A stretch of 9,002 bases of DNA, taken from positions 1 through 9,002 of the forward strand of contig JBFXAN010000228.1 of assembly GCA_050184225.1 (NCBI GenBank), given 5' to 3'. Source of the stretch: JBFXAN01 sp050184225 (GTDB taxonomy: Bacteria > Chloroflexota > Dehalococcoidia > CAUJGQ01). The notes below the pieces were generated by a model. That model worked only from the letters and a program-made list of their open reading frames with translations. It did not search any database and was not told where the DNA came from. A program made the translations under genes and the position numbers. Below are positions 5,647-9,002 of the stretch, one piece after another; the first letter of the stretch is position 1, and each line of letters opens with the position of its first letter.

Positions 5647-7617
5647 ATGTACTCACGATGGCTGCGCAATAGCTTCATCTATCTCTTGATCCTGGTGGCG
5701 GTGATCGCCATTGTCTTTTCGTTTTTCCAGCCCGGTGGTGACAATCCTACCAAGGATCTCGGCACCGTCATCCAAGAGGCGAAAAGCGGACAGATCAAGC
5801 AGATCGAAATTCAGGGGAACACCCTCGAAGTCACCCGCAAGGACGGCGAGGAGTACAAGTCCCGCAAGGAAGAGGGCGGCACGCTCAGCGAGTTGCTCCG
5901 TGCGGAGGGCGTTGACCTCGGTCCTCAGGGCGTGCAGATCAAGGTCAAGGAGCCGAGCCAGTTCGGCAACTGGCTGGGTCTGCTGATCAACTTCCTACCG
6001 CTGATCATCTTCGGCGCCATCCTGCTGTTCATGATGCGCCAGGCGCAGGGTTCAAACTCCCAGGCGATGAGCTTCGGCAAGTCGCGGGCGCGGATGTTCA
6101 CCGGCAACAAGCCGACCGTGACATTTGCCGACGTCGCCGGCGTCGACGAGGCGAAAGAAGAACTGCAGGAGGTCGTCGAATTCCTCAAGTATCCGGAGAA
6201 GTTCGCGGCGCTCGGTGCGCGCATCCCGCGCGGCGTACTCCTCGTCGGACCGCCGGGCACTGGTAAGACGCTGCTCTCGCGCGCCGTCGCCGGCGAGGCG
6301 GGCGTGCCCTTCTTCTCGATCTCCGGCTCTGAGTTCGTCGAGATGTTCGTTGGCGTCGGCGCCAGCCGCGTGCGCGACCTCTTCGACCAGGCCAAGCGCA
6401 ACGCGCCCTGTATCGTCTTCGTCGACGAGATCGATGCCGTCGGCCGTCAGCGCGGCGCCGGCCTCGGCGGCTCGCACGACGAGCGCGAGCAGACGCTCAA
6501 CCAGATCCTCGTCGAGATGGACGGCTTCGACACGAACACGAACGTAATTGTGATCGCCGCCACCAACCGGCCCGACATCCTCGACCCGGCGCTGCTCCGC
6601 CCCGGCCGCTTCGACCGGCAGGTGATCCTTGATGCGCCCGACGTCAAGGGCCGCCGCCAGATCCTCGAAGTCCACTCGAAGGGCAAGCCGCTCGACCGCG
6701 ATGCCAACCTCGACGTGCTGGCAAAGCAGACACCGGGCTTCTCCGGCGCCGACCTGGCCAACCTCGTCAACGAGGGGGCGATCCTGGCGGCCCGACGGAA
6801 CAAGAAAAAGATCGGCATGCCCGAGTTCGAGGAGGCCGTCGATCGGGTGATGCTCGGCCCCGCGCGCAAGTCCAAGGTGATGAGCGTCAAAGAGAAGGAG
6901 ATGGTCGCCTACCACGAGGGCGGTCACGCGCTGGTCGCGTACTATCTCAAGGACTTCGACCTGCTCCACAAGATCACGATCGTCTCACGTGGCATGGCTG
7001 GCGGCTACACACTGGCACTGCCGGAAGAGGACCGGCATCTCAACAACCGGTCCTACTTCGAGAAGCGGATCGCCTATGCACTTGGTGGTCTCGCCGCCGA
7101 GGAGATCATCTACGGCGAGGCGTCCACCGGATCGAGCGACGACCTTCAGAAGGCGACCCAGATCGCACGGGCGATGGTCACCCGTTACGGCATGAGTGAG
7201 AAGCTTGGCCCGCGCACCTTCGGCCGCAAGGAAGAGTTGGTCTTCCTCGGCCGTGAGATCTCCGAACAGCGCGACTACTCCGAGAAAATCGCCGAAGACA
7301 TCGACGAGGAAGTCCGCCGCCTGATCGACGACGCTCATGCGATCGCGCGGCAGTTGCTCGCCGAGAACCGAGCGAAGCTCGACCAACTCGCGCGGCGGCT
7401 GATCGAGATCGAAACGTTGGAAGGCGAGAACCTGCGCATCCTCCTCGAAGCGCCGACCGATCAGGATCCGCCGATGCCGGATGAGGATACGCCGCCGCGC
7501 GGTGAACCGGCCGAGGAGCCGGAAGACCGCCCGCTGCCGCAGCCCCGCCCCGGCCTTGCCTGGGGCACCGGTGGCGTCAGCTTCCAACTCGGCGAAGAAC
7601 CGCCCCGCAAAGAGTAG
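5647..7617 (+). CDS. ftsH: ATP-dependent zinc metalloprotease FtsH
   Basis: This 656-residue membrane-anchored AAA+ protease forms hexamers that extract and degrade misfolded membrane proteins and selected regulators on the cytoplasmic face. Helix 1 spans about residues 9-27 and helix 2 about 110-130, with an extracytoplasmic domain between them. The AAA+ module has Walker A GPPGTGKT (201-208), pore motif FVG (234-236), Walker B IVFVDE (256-261) and the second region of homology ATNRPD...LLRPGRFDR (305-324, arginine fingers 321 and 324). The protease has HEGGH (423-427, catalytic Glu424), with Asp499 in TGSSDD as the likely third zinc ligand. The tail (about 602-656) is Pro- and acid-rich and probably disordered. 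I chose the ATG at 5647: it gives the usual short lead before helix 1 and has GGAG at 5638-5641. The frame stays open to 5392, but that would cross the promoter and the rnhB start. It is followed by a strong terminator and is probably monocistronic. Confidence 0.97.
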   Translation: MYSRWLRNSFIYLLILVAVIAIVFSFFQPGGDNPTKDLGTVIQEAKSGQIKQIEIQGNTLEVTRKDGEEYKSRKEEGGTLSELLRAEGVDLGPQGVQIKVKEPSQFGNWLGLLINFLPLIIFGAILLFMMRQAQGSNSQAMSFGKSRARMFTGNKPTVTFADVAGVDEAKEELQEVVEFLKYPEKFAALGARIPRGVLLVGPPGTGKTLLSRAVAGEAGVPFFSISGSEFVEMFVGVGASRVRDLFDQAKRNAPCIVFVDEIDAVGRQRGAGLGGSHDEREQTLNQILVEMDGFDTNTNVIVIAATNRPDILDPALLRPGRFDRQVILDAPDVKGRRQILEVHSKGKPLDRDANLDVLAKQTPGFSGADLANLVNEGAILAARRNKKKIGMPEFEEAVDRVMLGPARKSKVMSVKEKEMVAYHEGGHALVAYYLKDFDLLHKITIVSRGMAGGYTLALPEEDRHLNNRSYFEKRIAYALGGLAAEEIIYGEASTGSSDDLQKATQIARAMVTRYGMSEKLGPRTFGRKEELVFLGREISEQRDYSEKIAEDIDEEVRRLIDDAHAIARQLLAENRAKLDQLARRLIEIETLEGENLRILLEAPTDQDPPMPDEDTPPRGEPAEEPEDRPLPQPRPGLAWGTGGVSFQLGEEPPRKE

Positions 7618-7645
7618 CCCGCCGCGAACGTGATTCCGGCTCACC

Positions 7646-7699
7646 AGCGCCGCCGGCAACGAGGTGTATCCTCCGCGCCGGCGGTGCTTCTCTTTGTGT
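7646..7699 (+). terminator. Intrinsic terminator of ftsH
   Basis: AGCGCCGCCGGC (7646-7657) pairs with GCCGGCGGTGCT (7677-7688) over 12 bp with one G.T pair. GAGG (7661-7664) and CCTC (7670-7673) form a nested stem around TGTAT. A T-rich run, TTCTCTTTGTGTT, follows from 7688. It begins 29 bases past the ftsH stop, so it should separate ftsH from panB. Confidence 0.75.
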
Positions 7700-7715
7700 T
7701 CCCGCTACTTGACAG

Positions 7716-7742
7716 TTGCTTGGTACGCGCCCGTGGTATACT
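7716..7742 (+). promoter_or_regulatory. panB: panB promoter, extended -10 (TGGTATACT)
   Basis: TATACT (7737-7742) is preceded by TGG, giving an extended -10 at 7734-7742. TTGCTT (7716-7721) is a possible -35 at a short 15-base spacing. The better hexamer TTGACA (7709-7714) is 22 bases away, too far for a standard sigma-70 promoter. Transcription would begin near 7749, at the base of the first leader hairpin, giving a leader of about 305 nt. Confidence 0.6.
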
Positions 7743-7746
7743 GTCA

Positions 7747-7830
7747 TTGCCGTCGACCCCTTGCGGGCGGCGAGCGACCTTACTGGACGGATTGACCTTA
7801 CTCGCTTGGATCGCCTGCGACCGAGACGGG
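7747..7830 (+). ncRNA. Tandem pan-type RNA motif (two double-A-bulge hairpins) in the panB leader
   Basis: Two hairpins share one architecture. Hairpin 1: outer pairs 7747-7750/7774-7777, A7773 bulged, 7751-7755/7768-7772 with U7753.G7770 in the middle, A7756 bulged, 7757-7759/7765-7767, loop of 5. Hairpin 2: 7801-7804/7827-7830, A7826 bulged, 7805-7809/7821-7825 with U7807.G7823 in the middle, A7810 bulged, 7811-7813/7818-7820, loop CCTG. The stem sequences differ while pairing is kept. A stem-loop with two conserved bulged adenines, often in tandem, upstream of pantothenate genes is the published description of the pan motif, known from Chloroflexi, Firmicutes and Deltaproteobacteria (recalled knowledge). 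GACCTTACT occurs twice around the linker (7776-7784, 7794-7802). The ligand is unknown to me. Confidence 0.8.
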
Positions 7831-7869
7831 GCCGGACACCGGATACGCCGGACCATGATCAGCCCTGTC
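7825..7869 (+). promoter_or_regulatory. Predicted antiterminator pairing in the panB leader
   Basis: GACGGGGC (7825-7832), the 3' strand of hairpin 2 including its bulged A7826, can pair with GCCCTGTC (7862-7869), the 5' arm of the terminator, over 8 contiguous pairs with one G.U. Forming it would open the outer part of hairpin 2 and disrupt the terminator. The two folds are mutually exclusive, as in transcriptional riboswitches. The direction (hairpin 2 stabilised means termination) is inferred from the pairing. Confidence 0.6.
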
Positions 7870-7893
7870 GGAGTATGCTCCGATGGGGTTTTT
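7863..7893 (+). terminator. Intrinsic terminator inside the panB leader (attenuator)
   Basis: CCCTGTCGGAG (7863-7873) pairs with CTCCGATGGGG (7878-7888) over 11 pairs including two G.U, with loop TATG, followed at once by TTTTT (7889-7893) and GTTG. It lies between the panB promoter and the gene with no coding sequence before it, so it should act as an attenuator rather than a gene-end terminator. Confidence 0.8.
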
Positions 7894-7897
7894 GTTG

Positions 7898-7938
7898 TCG
7901 CAGAACCTGCGAGCAGGGCGGAACCGGCCGCACGGCCG
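7898..7938 (+). other. Two compact hairpins downstream of the attenuator
   Basis: TCGCAG (7898-7903) pairs with CTGCGA (7907-7912) around AAC, and CGGCC (7925-7929) pairs with GGCCG (7934-7938) around GCAC. Both are perfect but short and lack the bulged adenines of the pan-type hairpins. They are followed by an AAAGGAG tract (7939-7945) in front of a seven-codon frame, MLLEEV (7948-7968). Their role is not clear. Confidence 0.4.
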
Positions 7939-8009
7939 AAAGGAGTGATGCTTCTAGAAGAAGTGTGATGGCGTGAAGACCCACACACCGGCAAGCACGT
8001 TGTGAAGTT

Positions 8010-8039
8010 ACCGCCGCGACCGAATTCGGCGTGGACGGT
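8010..8039 (+). ncRNA. Third pan-type double-A-bulge hairpin at the panB ribosome binding site
   Basis: ACCG (8010-8013) pairs with CGGT (8036-8039), A8035 is bulged, CCGCG (8014-8018) pairs with CGTGG (8030-8034) with G8016.U8032 in the middle, A8019 is bulged, CCG (8020-8022) pairs with CGG (8027-8029), loop AATT. This repeats the 4-A-5-A-3 plan of the two upstream hairpins, including the central wobble, with different stem sequence. It ends one base before the GGAGGG Shine-Dalgarno, so its stability could affect ribosome access. Chance formation in GC-rich sequence cannot be fully excluded, but the exact match of bulges and wobble argues against it. Confidence 0.65.
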
Positions 8040-8040
8040 T

Positions 8041-8046
8041 GGAGGG
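8041..8046 (+). promoter_or_regulatory. panB: panB ribosome binding site
   Basis: GGAGGG lies seven bases before the ATG at 8054 and decides the start over the in-frame TTG at 8039. It stands immediately after the third double-A-bulge hairpin. Confidence 0.85.
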
Positions 8047-8053
8047 CAACTCG

Positions 8054-8911
8054 ATGCCGCGTCTTCCGATCACCGAGCTCCGCGTGATGAAGCAGCGGGG
8101 CGAAAAAATCCCGATGCTGACGGCCTACGACTATCCCACCGCGAGGCTTGTCGAGCAGGCGGGTGTCCCGATCATCCTCGTCGGCGACAGTCTCGGCATG
8201 GTCGTGCTCGGCTACGACTCGACCGTTCCAGTGACGATGGAGGACATGATCCATCACGGCAAGGCCGTGGTCCGAGGCACCGAGCGGGCGATCGTCGTGG
8301 TCGATCTGCCGTTCATGTCCTATCAGATCACCGTCGAAGATGCGATGCGCAACGCCGGCCGTCTGATGAAAGAGACCGGCGCCACGGCAGTCAAGCTGGA
8401 GGGTGGTGAAGAGGTCGCGGAAACCGTCCGCCGCCTGACCAACGCCGGCATCCCCGTGATGGGGCACCTCGGCCTCACGCCACAATCCGTCAACCAGCTC
8501 GGCGGCTATCGCCTGCAGGGCAAGACCCCGGCCGCCGCTGTCAAGCTGCTCCGCGACGCGAAAGCGCTCGAAGCAGCCGGTGCTTTCGCCGTCGTCCTCG
8601 AAACGATCCCCGCCCGCGTCGCCGAAGCCGTCACCCAGGGCATCGACATCCCCACGATCGGCATCGGCGCCGGTCCCTACTGCGATGGCCAGGTCCAGGT
8701 GCTGCACGACTTCCTCGGCATCTTCCAGGATTTCGTCCCCCGCCACGCCAAGCAGTTCGCCAAAGTCGGCGCAACGATCCGCGAAGCAGCTGCCACCTAC
8801 GTGCAGGATGTCCAGGGCGGCGCCTTCCCCACCGCCAAGGAAAGCTTCGGCATGAAGCAGGAGGCGCCCGAAGAACTGCAGCGCGAACTGACGCCATACG
8901 GCGGACGGTAG
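8054..8911 (+). CDS. panB: 3-methyl-2-oxobutanoate (ketopantoate) hydroxymethyltransferase
   Basis: This 285-residue cytoplasmic enzyme transfers a hydroxymethyl group from 5,10-methylenetetrahydrofolate to 2-oxoisovalerate, making ketopantoate, the first committed step of pantothenate and CoA synthesis. It is a TIM-barrel protein. Visible signatures are MLTAYDYPTA (21-30), VGDSLGMVVLGYDST (43-57, Asp45 as Mg ligand), VVDLPF (82-87, Asp84), AVKLEGG (112-118, Glu116), GHLGLTPQS (137-145), VLETIP (181-186, Glu183 as the likely general base) and TIGIGAGPYCDGQVQVLHD (201-219). Length is typical, including the C-terminal VQGGAFPTAKESF. The ATG at 8054 has GGAGGG seven bases upstream. Expression is probably under feedback control through the long structured leader with pan-type hairpins and an attenuator. 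No partner gene (panC, panD) is visible before the window ends, but only 91 bases follow. Confidence 0.97.
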   Translation: MPRLPITELRVMKQRGEKIPMLTAYDYPTARLVEQAGVPIILVGDSLGMVVLGYDSTVPVTMEDMIHHGKAVVRGTERAIVVVDLPFMSYQITVEDAMRNAGRLMKETGATAVKLEGGEEVAETVRRLTNAGIPVMGHLGLTPQSVNQLGGYRLQGKTPAAAVKLLRDAKALEAAGAFAVVLETIPARVAEAVTQGIDIPTIGIGAGPYCDGQVQVLHDFLGIFQDFVPRHAKQFAKVGATIREAAATYVQDVQGGAFPTAKESFGMKQEAPEELQRELTPYGGR

Positions 8912-8914
8912 GGC

Positions 8915-9002
8915 ACGACCCCTCCCCCGGCCCCTCCCCCCGCTGACGCGCGGAGCAGGGTGCCTGACTCAGCCACCGCTCACCAGGACTCCCCCTTCCC
9001 TG
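8915..9002. repeat. Degenerate C-rich repeat after panB, cut by the window edge
   Basis: Two C-rich blocks (8918-8940) resemble the GACCCCTC core of the palindromes at 66-234 and 4324-4382 but lack a clean opposite arm. The last bases from 8984, CAGGACTCCCCCTTCCCTG, nearly match the reverse complement of 95-112 (AGGGGAGGGGAGTCCTG and neighbours), so another copy may begin here and continue past the edge. No coding signal is seen in 8912-9002. Confidence 0.45.

Noticed and set aside
6052..6969. Minus-strand open frame of 305 codons opposite ftsH
   Set aside because: It lies wholly within the AAA+ and protease coding region of ftsH on the other strand, with low-complexity composition and no domain.
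7709..7742. TTGACA paired with TATACT as the panB promoter
   Set aside because: The 22-base spacing is too long for a usual sigma-70 promoter. The extended -10, perhaps with TTGCTT, is the better reading.
7776..7802. Direct repeat GACCTTACT twice with an 18-base period, as an operator
   Set aside because: Both copies flank the linker between the tandem hairpins inside the transcribed leader, so they are better seen as part of the repeated RNA unit. A protein site cannot be excluded but has no support.
7913..7945. GGGCGGAACCGGCCGC resembling the T-box sequence GGGTGGAACCGCG
   Set aside because: It lies downstream of the terminator instead of upstream, lacks a specifier stem, and panB is not a usual T-box target.
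7630..7968. Plus-strand open frame through the ftsH-panB gap
   Set aside because: It would run through the ftsH terminator, the panB promoter, the tandem hairpins and the attenuator. RNA structure explains this region better than coding.
7859..8746. Minus-strand open frame of 295 codons opposite panB and its leader
   Set aside because: It is a shadow of panB and also crosses the attenuator hairpin and ribosome binding site; no family resemblance.

Overview
This is an ordinary chromosomal stretch of a high-GC bacterium, most likely a member of the Chloroflexota and perhaps of the Thermomicrobia/Sphaerobacter group. That assignment is an inference. It rests on a long K+-independent-type membrane pyrophosphatase, a bacterial translin-family protein, tandem FmdB-type zinc ribbons, the style of the FtsH N-terminus, and a panB leader that looks like the 'pan' RNA motif known from Chloroflexi. 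No phage, insertion sequence, CRISPR or tRNA was found.

Layout. Positions 1-236 hold no gene but contain a perfect 42-bp inverted repeat, each arm of which is itself a hairpin. All genes from 237 to 5411 lie on the minus strand. In transcription order they are rnhB (5411-4755), yraN (4758-4387, GTG start overlapping rnhB by 4 bases), a 59-bp near-perfect palindrome, an acidic-tailed FmdB-type zinc ribbon (4250-3855), a 79-bp imperfect inverted repeat, a second FmdB-type zinc ribbon (3742-3398) overlapping a translin-family gene (3401-2736) by an ATGA, a 198-bp gap with a stem-loop, and hppA (2537-237). The plus strand then carries ftsH (5647-7617) and panB (8054-8911). A 235-bp divergent region (5412-5646) separates rnhB from ftsH. 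It holds a perfect extended -10 for ftsH and some dyad symmetry.

The most interesting part is the 436-bp stretch between ftsH and panB. After a strong ftsH terminator comes an extended -10 promoter, and just at its predicted transcript start begin two tandem hairpins of identical design: 4 bp, A bulged on the 3' side, 5 bp with a central G.U pair, A bulged on the 5' side, 3 bp, small loop. This matches the published description of the pan motif. The 3' strand of the second hairpin can pair over 8 bp with the 5' arm of a downstream intrinsic terminator, giving a classical terminator/antiterminator switch. A third hairpin of exactly the same design, about 180 nt further on, ends one base before the panB Shine-Dalgarno sequence. 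The leader therefore seems built to control panB at both transcription and translation.

Functionally the genes are housekeeping: energy conservation from pyrophosphate (hppA), RNA/DNA hybrid removal (rnhB, with yraN), membrane protein quality control (ftsH) and pantothenate/CoA synthesis (panB). The zinc-ribbon/translin operon is the least understood part. GC-rich palindromic repeats at four places (66-234, 3762-3840, 4324-4382, 8915-9002) sit only between genes; three of these belong to one related C-rich family.
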